Assembly: GCF_014202505.1 (NCBI RefSeq)
Contig: NZ_JACHGW010000001.1
Coordinates: 1,054,001 to 1,118,000 of the forward strand
Reading direction: 5' to 3'
DNA: 64,000 nt
From: Armatimonas rosea
Lineage (GTDB): Bacteria; Armatimonadota; Armatimonadia; Armatimonadales; Armatimonadaceae
Of this stretch, positions 15,207 through 24,800 are shown one piece after another (positions within the stretch are counted from its first letter, which is position 1; every line of letters starts with the position of its first letter). Under the pieces are notes generated by a model. That model saw nothing but the letters and a program-made list of their open reading frames with translations, was not told where the DNA came from and did no database searches. The position numbers and the translations under genes were made by a program.

Positions 15207-18104
15207 CTAGGCGCTCTCCAGGGCGAGTTTGACCACTTGGTCGGGCTTGAGGGCCTGCCCCATGGTGAAGGCTGCCACGGCATCGCCCACAAACGTGGCA
15301 CGCACCTGCTCCGCGAGCCCATCGAGCTCCTCTTGTTCAGAGCGAGTACGCAGGCAGCCTGTCGCGGTGATGATCGCCTGAACCCCGCCAAGGAGCATGA
15401 GTGCACGTAGAGAGTTACCGGAGTGGGTGTGGCAGTAGACAAGACCAATCAGTCCCTCGATCAGTAGGTCGGTCTCCGCGAGGCTGTGACAATCTCGGAC
15501 ACTGCTGCGGTAGAGTGTCAGCGCTCGCTCCCAGTCGCCCGCTCGCCGGTAGAGCTCTGCCTCGTACCAGCCGATCCGTAGCAGACTATGCTGATCCCCC
15601 AGCGCCTCAAAGAGCACGGTCGACTCCTGGTAGTGTGTCAGACCCACAGCGTGGGCACCCAGACGACCGTAGACAATGCCCAGGGAGCAGAGGATAATGG
15701 CCTCAAGACGCTGGTTTTTCTCCTCACGCGCATTGAGGTGCTTGGCTCGCTGCAATAGCTCCAGCGCCTCCTCGTGCTGCCCAATTCGGGTGTGGAGCGA
15801 CGACATATTGACACAGGCGAGGATGTAGCGAAACGTGGGGATAGCGTTGTCTTTGACCAGCTCGGTGTAGTAGTTGAGCGATTTTTCGATATTGCCTAAG
15901 AAGGCAAAGGCCTTGGCCTTACTCTCCACAAAGAGGTAGCTATAGTCACACTTGCGGTCGATGGTATCGATCAGCGCAAAGGCTTTTTTGAAGCTACTGG
16001 TCCGTGCATAGTGGAGGGTAATCTCGATCAGGAGCTGGTTGTAGGTGGCGGGGATACTCTCGAGCTCCAGGAGACGCTCCAGGCTCCGCTCGATGGTGGT
16101 GAAGTTGAACTGGAGGGTCCCCTGGCGCATCCAGTGGAAGAATAGCGACTCGGCGAGGCGAAGCTCACGCGGGATATCGGGCGGAGCACTCTGGAACCAC
16201 TGGAGCGCCAGGACCCGGTTCTCATACTCCTCTTTGGAGCTATCCTGGCTAAAGTAGTGGGCGTGCTGCTGGCAGAGGGTGGTGCGCTCCTGGTCGCTGA
16301 GGAGGGAGTGGGCGAACTGCCGGATGCTCTCGAGCAGCCGGTAGCGGATACTCTCGCCCTGGCCCTCGCGCACGACCAGCGACGCATCCACCAGCTCGGT
16401 GAGAGGGCCCAGGAGAGCCGCACTACCACTGATCGCCTCCGCAGCCTCCAGGGTGCACCCTCCCCGAAAGACCGAGAGCAGGCGCAGGAACCACTGGGCA
16501 TCCCCCGAGAGAAGCTGGTAGCTCCAGAGAAAAGTCGCCTCCAGCGAGAGGTGCCGGGGGTGGACATCGGTGTGGGCACTCACCAAGACTGCGATACTCT
16601 CGGTGAGCTTCTGGACAACGGCGCGGGGGGAGAGGGTCGCGAGGCGCGCGGCAGCCATCTCCAGCGCCAGAGGGATGCCATCGAGCTGGCGGCAGAGCTG
16701 GCGGAGGGGCCCCAGGGGGCTCCCCTGGAGAGAGAGCTCCGGGCGCAGGAGGCTCACACGATCCTGGAGGAGCTGGAGACTGGGACAGAGCCAAGCCTGC
16801 TCGTCGCTCAGAGAGTCTGGGAGCGGGAGGGGCTCGAGCACATAGACCTGCTCCCCACTCAGTGCCAGCCGCCGCCGCGATGTACACAAGAGCGAGAGGC
16901 CACGCACACGGCGCAAGAGGGTCTTGACACACTCCTGAAGGTGCTCTTCTTGGAGGTGCTCCAGGTTGTCGAGCACCAGCAGGCAGGGCTCTTGCAGCAG
17001 CAACGCGACTACCTCCTCTTGGGCCTGATCGGCATCGGGCGCGATGAGCTGCGGCGGAGATGCCTTTCCCTGTCGGCGTAGGGTGGTCAAGAGCACCTCC
17101 CAGAGCCGGCTCTCCGCAGGGGTATCGGCGAGGGGAACCCAGTAGGCCAGCTCACCCTGCTCCTCAGCGTGTCGGGCGAGCTCGCGCGCCAGCCGGGTCT
17201 TGCCAATGCCGCCCACCCCGACCAGGGTCAAGAGGCGGCTGCCGCGTGCCCGGAGGAACTGGAGCTCTTGCTGCTCGCTCTCTCGCCCAAAAAATCGGGT
17301 GAGCTCCAGAGGCAGGTTGCTGGGACGGGGTGCTGTGGCCACGGGAGCGACAGGTGCCACGAGAGAGGGAAGGGCACTTGGCGAGAGCAGGGCGACTGTC
17401 GCCTCGGTGGGGGCGATATTGAGCTCCCGCCGGAGCAGGCGCTCCAGCTCCTGGAAGTGGGTCCGTGCCGCGGTCACCCGGCCCGCCGCTTGGTAGACTC
17501 TCAAGAGGGTCTGGTGGGTCTCTTCTCGCAGAGGATCGTGCTGCAGCGCTTGGCGACAGCTCGCAATGGCATCGTCCCAGCGCCGCTCACCCGCCTGGAG
17601 CAGGGCAAGTTGGTTGAGTGTCTCCAGGAAGGCCTCTTGCAGGCGCTGGCGCTCCCCGAGGACCCAGGGCTCGTCGAAAGTGGGCAGGAGCGGGCCTTGG
17701 TAGGCTGCCAGGGCACGCTCTAGCTGCTCCCGGTGGCGTGGGTCTTGGGGAGTGAGCTTACGGGCGCGCTGGAGGGCCCCGTCAAACTCCGCCACATCGG
17801 TCTTGAGGGCCTGCGGGTCGAGCTGGAGCTGGTAGCGCTCGGTGCGGAGGAGCTGCTTGCCCTCCAGCCGCTGGCGGATGCGTGACAGCGCGACATTGAG
17901 GGAGTTGCGCCCCGCCTCCAGCTCCACCTGCGGCCAGAGCATCCCGATCAGGGTATCTCGGTCGTGTGGTCTGTCTTTATACAGAGCAAGGTACGCCAGG
18001 AGTATTCCCGCCTTACGGTGCTGAAACGCCCGGATCTCTCGCTCGTTGTGCCAGAGGCGTAGCCCCCCCAGAAGTCGGATATCCCAGTGCTGTTCTGTAG
18101 TCAA
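15207..18104 (-). CDS. SARP/BTAD regulator with NB-ARC ATPase and TPR domains
   Basis: The 965 residues start with a winged-helix OmpR-like DNA-binding domain (about 5-95) and a bacterial transcriptional activator domain (about 100-245). An ATPase with Walker A GVGGIGKTR (near 300) and Walker B LLVLDN follows, then a TPR-like C-terminal half. This is the AfsR/large-SARP layout, which activates secondary metabolite clusters. The start is TTG with TATAAA 8 nt upstream, so it may have its own promoter besides operon read-through. It lies last in the 10-kb gene set and 27 nt from the FAD oxidase gene. Confidence 0.85.
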   Translation of the reverse strand: MTTEQHWDIRLLGGLRLWHNEREIRAFQHRKAGILLAYLALYKDRPHDRDTLIGMLWPQVELEAGRNSLNVALSRIRQRLEGKQLLRTERYQLQLDPQALKTDVAEFDGALQRARKLTPQDPRHREQLERALAAYQGPLLPTFDEPWVLGERQRLQEAFLETLNQLALLQAGERRWDDAIASCRQALQHDPLREETHQTLLRVYQAAGRVTAARTHFQELERLLRRELNIAPTEATVALLSPSALPSLVAPVAPVATAPRPSNLPLELTRFFGRESEQQELQFLRARGSRLLTLVGVGGIGKTRLARELARHAEEQGELAYWVPLADTPAESRLWEVLLTTLRRQGKASPPQLIAPDADQAQEEVVALLLQEPCLLVLDNLEHLQEEHLQECVKTLLRRVRGLSLLCTSRRRLALSGEQVYVLEPLPLPDSLSDEQAWLCPSLQLLQDRVSLLRPELSLQGSPLGPLRQLCRQLDGIPLALEMAAARLATLSPRAVVQKLTESIAVLVSAHTDVHPRHLSLEATFLWSYQLLSGDAQWFLRLLSVFRGGCTLEAAEAISGSAALLGPLTELVDASLVVREGQGESIRYRLLESIRQFAHSLLSDQERTTLCQQHAHYFSQDSSKEEYENRVLALQWFQSAPPDIPRELRLAESLFFHWMRQGTLQFNFTTIERSLERLLELESIPATYNQLLIEITLHYARTSSFKKAFALIDTIDRKCDYSYLFVESKAKAFAFLGNIEKSLNYYTELVKDNAIPTFRYILACVNMSSLHTRIGQHEEALELLQRAKHLNAREEKNQRLEAIILCSLGIVYGRLGAHAVGLTHYQESTVLFEALGDQHSLLRIGWYEAELYRRAGDWERALTLYRSSVRDCHSLAETDLLIEGLIGLVYCHTHSGNSLRALMLLGGVQAIITATGCLRTRSEQEELDGLAEQVRATFVGDAVAAFTMGQALKPDQVVKLALESA

Positions 18105-18131
18105 CTTCTATTTTTATACCCGCGTTTTGGT

Positions 18132-19679
18132 TCAGCTGTCCCAGGAAGGATAGGAAATATTTTCATCTGTGAACATCGACGGTACCTGGGAGCGGGTGAT
18201 CCCGGGCGTGTCCGGGTAGGGCGAGATGCTCTGGGGGAAGTGGAAGAAGTTCTCTGGGTCGTACTTTTGCTTGATAAAAAGTAGGCTGTTGAACGAGTCT
18301 CCCCAGTACTGCCAGCGGTAGTCGGTGTAGAACGGCTGGGGGTAGTTCTGGTAGCGGAAGCCATTGAAGTAGGGAGCCATCACCTGCATGCCTCCCTCCA
18401 TCCACTTACGGGCGGAGTCTTTGTCGTTGAGCTTGCTATCGGCCGATGCGGCAAAGAACGAGTCGATAAAGAAGTCGCCGTAGGTCTTGCGGTGGATAAA
18501 GGCGCACTCGGTCACGGGGATGGAGTTGAGCTTGCCACCGTAGGGCTCGATCACGGCGATATTAAACGTATTGGGCGAGGTAGCAAAGTAGTCGCAGAAC
18601 GCCTTCCAGCCCGTCACCCCCAGCTCGGTGCCGAGGTAGCCGCAGTCCTTGAGCTCCCCCGAGCCATCTGGGACACCGGGAAGCACCCCCAGCAGCGCCT
18701 CGTTGAGCACGTTGTAGGTATCGGTTTTATCAAAGAGGAAGGTCGGGGTCCCCACGGCGACCAGGGGCGCAAGCGCCTCTCGTCCTGCCTTCTCGGTGCC
18801 GTGGTAGGTTCCCATCACCAGCAGGACAGGCCCCTTGCCCAGGTTGCTCAGCACCACCAGGTACCCGACCTGGTCCTTGCCGATCCCCATGTACTCCCTC
18901 TGGAGCACGTCCAGCGCCTCCGGGGCCTGCTCCAGCGGCCAGCTCAGGCAGTAGCCCCAGAGCCGCTGGACATCCCAGAGCTTGTAGCGCGCCTCCAGCA
19001 AGATCCCGAAGTTACCGCCCGTCCCGCCGCGCACCGCCCAGTAGAGATCGGGGTTGACCATCGAGTCCGCCTCGACAATCTTGCCACTGGCGAGCATGAC
19101 GGTCACCCCGACTACACAGTCGCAGTTGAGGCCGAACTCACGCGAGGTGAACCCGTAGCCGCCGCCTTGCATGTGGCCGCCGATACTGACAGTGTCGCAG
19201 GTGCCGCCGGGGATATGGAGCTTGTAGGTATTGAGCTGGGCATTGATGTGGCCAAACTGCGCCCCGCCCCCGATCCGGGCGAGCTTCTGAGCCGGGTCGA
19301 TGGCGACATAGTCGATCCCGCTCACATCAATCACCATCCCCGAGCTCACCGAGTACCCGGCGCTGGAGTGCCCCCCGGCGCGGCAGGCAACCCACCAGCG
19401 ATGCCGCCGCGCCCACTCCAGGCAGAGGCGCACATCGGCAAAGGTCGTGCAGTAGGCAATGATCAGGGGCTTGTTGTCGCCCGCGCTGGCGCTATCGGCG
19501 GGGTAGGCGGGCATGCCCGGAAGCACGACGGTCGCGTTGGTGTGGAGCTTGCCCGCAAAGGTCGTGAGCTCCTTGCGCGAGACCCCCAGCTTTTGGAAGA
19601 CCCAGTCCGGGACATCGGGCCACTGTTGTGCAAGCTGTGCCGTCTTGGCGGTGCGAGGCGAGTTACTATTTATTGCCAT
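18132..19679 (-). CDS. FAD-linked oxidase, berberine-bridge type, bicovalent flavin
   Basis: The 515-residue protein has a FAD-binding type 4 domain and a C-terminal BBE segment (near 470: YDPENFFHFPQS). Both flavin anchors are visible: His in RAGGHSSAGYS (about residue 110) and Cys in PGGTCDTVSIGGH (about 170). Such enzymes use O2 to oxidise amines, alcohols or sugars, often in natural-product pathways. There is no signal peptide. It sits 20 nt after the hypothetical partner of the ferritin-like protein, which suggests a shared pathway. Confidence 0.88.
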   Translation of the reverse strand: MAINSNSPRTAKTAQLAQQWPDVPDWVFQKLGVSRKELTTFAGKLHTNATVVLPGMPAYPADSASAGDNKPLIIAYCTTFADVRLCLEWARRHRWWVACRAGGHSSAGYSVSSGMVIDVSGIDYVAIDPAQKLARIGGGAQFGHINAQLNTYKLHIPGGTCDTVSIGGHMQGGGYGFTSREFGLNCDCVVGVTVMLASGKIVEADSMVNPDLYWAVRGGTGGNFGILLEARYKLWDVQRLWGYCLSWPLEQAPEALDVLQREYMGIGKDQVGYLVVLSNLGKGPVLLVMGTYHGTEKAGREALAPLVAVGTPTFLFDKTDTYNVLNEALLGVLPGVPDGSGELKDCGYLGTELGVTGWKAFCDYFATSPNTFNIAVIEPYGGKLNSIPVTECAFIHRKTYGDFFIDSFFAASADSKLNDKDSARKWMEGGMQVMAPYFNGFRYQNYPQPFYTDYRWQYWGDSFNSLLFIKQKYDPENFFHFPQSISPYPDTPGITRSQVPSMFTDENISYPSWDS

Positions 19680-19699
19680 GGATCAATTCTTTCTTAGCG

Positions 19700-20584
19700 T
19701 CAAGAGAGATACGGAATCTGGAGCGAGCCCTCGACATAGCAGCTCAGGGCATCCGGGTCCCAGGCACCCATCCAGAAATCAAGGCGCCAGGGTGGGGTTG
19801 GGGTGGTGGCGGAGCTGATAACCCCTCCCAGGCAGTCCTGCTGGTTGCCGTGGATCGTGGTGGGGCCGCCGATAAAGAACCCAAAGCGCTCGACAAAGTT
19901 GCGGGCGAGTACCCGGCGGTCGGTGGGGTTGGCGAGGGCGTAGTTGAGCTCGTAGAGGCGCCCCTCCAGCGCCGCGATTGCCACGGGGTCGCCATTATGC
20001 GCCTGGAGCGCCTCTAGGTCTTTCTGGAGCAGGGCCTGGCGCTGCTGCACGACGGCCAGCGAGTTCCAGATTCCGGTCGCCCTCCCGATTGTCTCCGGCT
20101 CGAACTCCATCCCATGGGCACCCTGTGCCTGGATCAGCGCCGAGTCCATCTCCCAGAGGGGCCTGTCGGGCTGGTTGGGGTCGAGGGGAGCATCGCGGCG
20201 CACCGTGAGCTCCTGGCCCGCGATCTGAAAGTGAAAGGGGACGATCGGCTCGTAGCCGGGCAGGGTCAGGTTCCAGTTGCGGTTCTGGAGCTGGGGCCGA
20301 TCCAGCAGGGAGACCGGCGCGCCCACCAGCGCGGGAAGCGATTCCTGCTGATCAATCGATGTGAAGCGCTGGGCACTGCGGACATTGACCCCAATCGAAG
20401 GGCAGTGCGACCGGTGCGTGAAGTTCTCGGGCTGCTGGAAGTGGAGGATCGCATCGAGATCGGGCTCCCCGGCAAAGGCAAACGTGTACCCACTGATCCC
20501 ACGGGGCTCATCGGAGGGGTCCGGGTCGGTGGGGAGGCGCAGGAGGCACCAGCCCGAGAACTGAATCAGTAAGAGAGCACTCAT
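19700..20584 (-). CDS. Protein resembling the N-terminal part of VioB/RebD-type enzymes
   Basis: The ATG overlaps the stop of the ferritin-like gene (ATGA), so the two are translationally coupled. The 294-residue N-terminus (IQFSGWCLLRLPTDPDP, then FAFAGEPDLD) resembles, from memory, the start of VioB, which has RIHFRGWARVNAPT and VAMAGEPFDL. VioB/RebD enzymes are long proteins whose C-terminal part carries the ferritin-like domain; here the two parts would be separate genes. The resemblance is short and must be tested by profile search. Otherwise the protein is of unknown function. Confidence 0.5.
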   Translation of the reverse strand: MSALLLIQFSGWCLLRLPTDPDPSDEPRGISGYTFAFAGEPDLDAILHFQQPENFTHRSHCPSIGVNVRSAQRFTSIDQQESLPALVGAPVSLLDRPQLQNRNWNLTLPGYEPIVPFHFQIAGQELTVRRDAPLDPNQPDRPLWEMDSALIQAQGAHGMEFEPETIGRATGIWNSLAVVQQRQALLQKDLEALQAHNGDPVAIAALEGRLYELNYALANPTDRRVLARNFVERFGFFIGGPTTIHGNQQDCLGGVISSATTPTPPWRLDFWMGAWDPDALSCYVEGSLQIPYLS

Positions 20585-21885
20585 GGGTTTTGTTTTCTAC
20601 TATTGTTAAAGTCAAAGCTAATGCGCGCCAGGTTCTCGTAGACCAGGGTCAGGCGGTCCCGGACCGGCTTGGGGTACGTGTAGTTGTACAGGAGCATCTT
20701 CGCGCTCTGGGTGAGGGCCTCCAGCTGGAGGGCGAGCACGCCCCAGGCCGCTGCCCGGTCGGGGAGCAGGTGCATGGCGCGGGTCGTGGCAAAGGTCGGG
20801 CCGGCCGTGGGAGCCCCCGGCGAGAGGTCTTCCGTGGCAGGCAGGAGTGTCAGCACCTCCCCGAGGGGGCGAATCACCACGGTCATCATGGGGAAAAAGA
20901 CCGCCTTTTGCAGTGCCGCAAGCTCCTCCGTGCTCTCGCTGGTGTGGGCAAAGAAGCGAATGAGCATCAGCATCATGGTCTCGTAGGCACCGTCGAAGAG
21001 AAGCGAGACCGCGTTGGTGGCCAGATTGGTGATGAGAGTGGTGTTGGGCTGGGGGGGCATCACATCCTGCCCCGAGGTCTGGGGGTTGGTCACGACATTG
21101 CGTGCGGGAGCGAACTGAGGGTCTTTCTCTTTCTCTTGCACGAGCTCCTCGAAGATCTGGAGAAAGTACGTGAAGTGGCAGGGCTGCTGGTCGTGGTGCG
21201 CGCCCTCTCCCTCCGTGACAATCTGGTGGACGGTCGCCAGCGCCGAGTCGCGGTCGGTGACCGGGCGCATGAGGACATTGTAGAGCGGGGTGTTGGGGGG
21301 GAGCGTGATCCCCCGGATCGGCACGGGGATCACCTCACTGGTGGTGATCTGTGTGCGCGGCGAGCCCAGAAAGAGCGCCTCGGGAGCGGTCTGCTCAAAG
21401 AGCGTCTTGATCTCGTCGTAGAGGGCCCCGATCGTGAAGCTAGTCAGCAACACGGCAGGAAAGAGCTTGCTCAGGAGCTTCTCGTTCTCGCCGCTGAGCT
21501 CTGCGGGGCGCTCCAGATCGATAAAGCGCAAGAGAGCCGACTCACCAAAACCCTCGAGCTTGGAGGGGATCGCCAGCTTGTAGTACCGGGGAGAGACCGG
21601 AAAGTTGGGGCGCTGGAAGTGGGGGGCCTCGCCCAGTGCCAGGAGTAAGTTGGCCACCAAGCCCAGGTGCTCCATCTCCTGGCGTGCGATCAGCATCAGG
21701 TGGCTGCCCCACTGGCGCATCTTCTCCAGCTGCGCCCAGGTCACCCCCCCCTCCTCCGGGTGCCGCTTGAGCGAGAAGGCGGCATAGAGATACTGGCAGA
21801 GCACCATGTGCTCGATCTCGGCGGCCTCATCCAGGAGCGCGACCAGGCGCTGTCGGTTGGCAAGGTCTTGTGGTGTCACACTCAT
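20581..21885 (-). CDS. Ferritin-like protein, VioB/RebD iminophenyl-pyruvate dimer synthase domain type
   Basis: The 434-residue protein carries two diiron-type helices: EAAEIEHMVLCQYLYAAFSL near residue 20, and ARQEMEHLGLVANLLLALG near 70. These match the ExxH-bearing helices of the PF12902 family, found in VioB/RebD-type enzymes that couple amino-acid-derived imines. Its start overlaps the stop of the cyclase gene (ATGA) and its stop overlaps the next start. The domain call is fairly firm; the substrate is unknown. Confidence 0.75.
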   Translation of the reverse strand: MSVTPQDLANRQRLVALLDEAAEIEHMVLCQYLYAAFSLKRHPEEGGVTWAQLEKMRQWGSHLMLIARQEMEHLGLVANLLLALGEAPHFQRPNFPVSPRYYKLAIPSKLEGFGESALLRFIDLERPAELSGENEKLLSKLFPAVLLTSFTIGALYDEIKTLFEQTAPEALFLGSPRTQITTSEVIPVPIRGITLPPNTPLYNVLMRPVTDRDSALATVHQIVTEGEGAHHDQQPCHFTYFLQIFEELVQEKEKDPQFAPARNVVTNPQTSGQDVMPPQPNTTLITNLATNAVSLLFDGAYETMMLMLIRFFAHTSESTEELAALQKAVFFPMMTVVIRPLGEVLTLLPATEDLSPGAPTAGPTFATTRAMHLLPDRAAAWGVLALQLEALTQSAKMLLYNYTYPKPVRDRLTLVYENLARISFDFNNSRKQNP

Positions 21886-24800
21886 ACGCTTTTTAGTACC
21901 TCACTCGTGCGCTGTACCAGCAGGGGAACCCCCCGTGCTGTGGCCAGAGCGTGGGCCTTTTGGTAGTGGCCCTGTGCCTCATCGGGAGGCGCGAGCGTGC
22001 CGAGGCGGCGGTAGAGCTCGGGCTCCCACCAGCGCTCACCGGTACGCTCGACCTGTGCAATCGCCTCTTGCAGGGTGGCGCGGGCGGCATCGGGCTGCCC
22101 CGCGAGCTGCTGCCCCTCGGCCAGTAGGCTCAGCAAGAAGGGCCGAAGCAGCTCCGAGCCGGTCATCGCCCAGAGCCCAATCCCTTGCTGCATCGCGGCA
22201 AGACCCTCCGCGTGGCTTCCGAGGCGCACCTGAGCGCTCCCCAGGTAGACCAACCCCTGGGCGAGCCAGTTAGGAAAGCCGTTCTGGTTGGCCAGCTCAC
22301 AGATACTCCCCGCGAGCTGGGCAAGCTCCTGGGTCTCTCCCCGGGCATAGCGCACCAGCGCCTCACCGCAGAAACTCCAGAGGCGGCTAAAGGGGTGGGG
22401 CCAGCTCTCGGTCAGGGCGGTGGCGGCCTGCATCTCTTGCAGTGCCTGGTCCAGGTCGCCCTCAAGGCAGCTGGTGAGCCCGAGATGCACATGCGCGACA
22501 CAGCCGGGGTTCTTGCCGTAGAGAAAGATATGGTGGTAGTGCCGCTCGGAGTCGAAGAGCGCGTGGACCTGGTCCATGTGGGGGCGCACCTGGGCGATCT
22601 CACCTCGGTAGAAGTGGACCGCGCCTAGATCGTGCTCCGCCTCCAGCAAGAGCTCAGGGTCGCCCAGGCGAAGCGCGACCTCAAGGTTGTGCTGCGCCAT
22701 CGCGAGGGCATCGTCGTACTGCCCACGGACTAGGTAGTAGGTCAGCACCCCCACGAGGGTGGGGAAGAGCTGAGGTGCCTCTCCGACCCGCTGGATCAGC
22801 ACCTGGGCACGCTGGTAGGCCGCCCCCACCTCCGGTGCCGCCCAGCCACGGGTGAGGGTGAGAGGGATCGCCAAGGAGACCTGGAGGCTGAGCTCCTGGG
22901 AATCGCGCTCCGCGGACTCGGGGAGGCGTGCCAGGAGAGAGAGGGCCGATGAAAAGTGCCCGATGGCTTCTAGTAGAGCGTTGCTACGGAGCGCCTGGTC
23001 CCCGCTCTTTTGGGCATAGAGGATCGCCTTGGGCAGCGCCTCGGGAGTCGGGATGCCCGTCTCTACCACCCGGTTCCAGTGGTAGGCCAGCACGGAGTAG
23101 TGGGGGGTGAGGTCGCTGGCGTAGGTCTGCTCGTACCACAAGGCGATCGCATGGTGGAGCGGCTGGCGCTGGGTGGCGAGCATCAGGCTGTAGGCGACCT
23201 CTTGGGTGAGGACATGCTTGAAGAGATAGGCCTGCTCGGGGAGCGTGAGCTCCCGCGGGGTCAGGTCCAGCCGAGAGAGCTCCTCCAGGTTGTGCGGGAG
23301 CGCGGGGACATCCTGGGAGAGAGGGTAGATCGCGCTGAGCGTCCGTAGGGTAAAGAGCCGCCCGACCACACTGGCGACCTTGATGGCAAACTGCTGCTGG
23401 GGCGAGAGCCGGTCGATACGGCTGGTGATGACTCCTTGAACCGTGTCGGGGAAGGCGAGCTCCAAGAGGTTCGGGGCATCGGGGGCGAGCCGACAGACAC
23501 CCTGGGAGATCTGGATCATGCCCGCATCGCGTAGGGCGTAGGCGAGCTCCTCACTAAAGAAGGGATGCCCCTCCGCCTTTTGCTGGATGAGCCGCACCAC
23601 CACCTCGGGGAGCTCGTGGACACCCAGGCACTCGGCCACCACCTGGGCGATATCCTCGCCACTCAGGGCCTGAAGCTGTAGGAAGTCGGTGCTGGGGTGG
23701 GCACGGAGCGCCTCGTACTCCGGGAGGTAGGGGGGCAGGAGCGGGCGTGTGTCTACCACGATCAGCAGGCCCTCCAGCTGCTCCACGACCCGGAGCAGGA
23801 GCGCCCAAGACGCCGAGTCGAACCAGTGGGCATCCTCCATGACCAGGAGAAGGTGCTGCTCGACCGCATGGCGCCGCAGGAGGCTGACCAGCAGCTCTAG
23901 AGTTGCCTCGGAGCGGTCACGGCCCACGAGCATGGCGGTCGTGGCATTGTCGGGAAGCTCCACGGGCAGGACCACCCCCAGGAGCGGCGCGAGCGGCTGC
24001 TGGCTTGGGCTGAGGTGTGTAAGAACCGCCGCGGCATCCGTGGCCGCCGCGCCAAAGATCTGGGTAAAGACACTGCGCCAGGCACCGTAGAGGGTCGCGC
24101 GACCGATGGAGTCGCCGGCTCCCAGCAGGGTCGGAACTCCCTTGGCCTGCGCTTGCTCCAGAAAGTGGGCCACGAGGCAGGACTTGCCAATGCCCGCCTC
24201 CCCCTCGACAAGGATCAGCCCTCCCCGTCCCGCCTCCAGCCGCTCGGTGAAGCGCCGCTGCTCCGCATGACGCCCGACCAGCGAGACCGTGCGACTCGGA
24301 GCGGCACTGGCCTCAAAGGCCTGCGGCTCTCCCAGAACGACGGGCTCACTGCGGCCACGGATGGAGAGAGAGCCGAGTGGGTTGAAGCGGAGCGTGTGGG
24401 CACAGGCCGCCATGGTGGTGCTCTCACACCGGACTCCCTGCCCCGCCGCCATGATGCGCGCCGCGACATTGATCGTGTCCCCGAGCATGGTGTACTCACA
24501 GCGCTGGCTGCTACCAATGGCCCCGCAGAACACCGGGCCGGTCGCAACCCCGACGGAGACAACAAGCCCTGCACTCTCAGCCAGTGCCGCGACTCCCAGC
24601 GCTGCCCGCACCGCGCGCGTGGCATCGTCTTCGTGGGCGAGCGGGGGGAGGCCAAAGGCCGCCAGGACCGTGATTCCCTGCCCATCCACCCCAACCCGGG
24701 TGACCACGCCCTCCAGCTCGCTGAGCACCCGCTGGATACCCTGGATGACCGCTTGAGCACGGGCAAAATCGGCATGGAGATCGAGGGTGGGAAGATGGAT

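Noticed and set aside
18492-19697. Plus-strand open frame of 401 codons
   Set aside because: It is antisense to the FAD oxidase gene, whose covalent-flavin motifs are intact.
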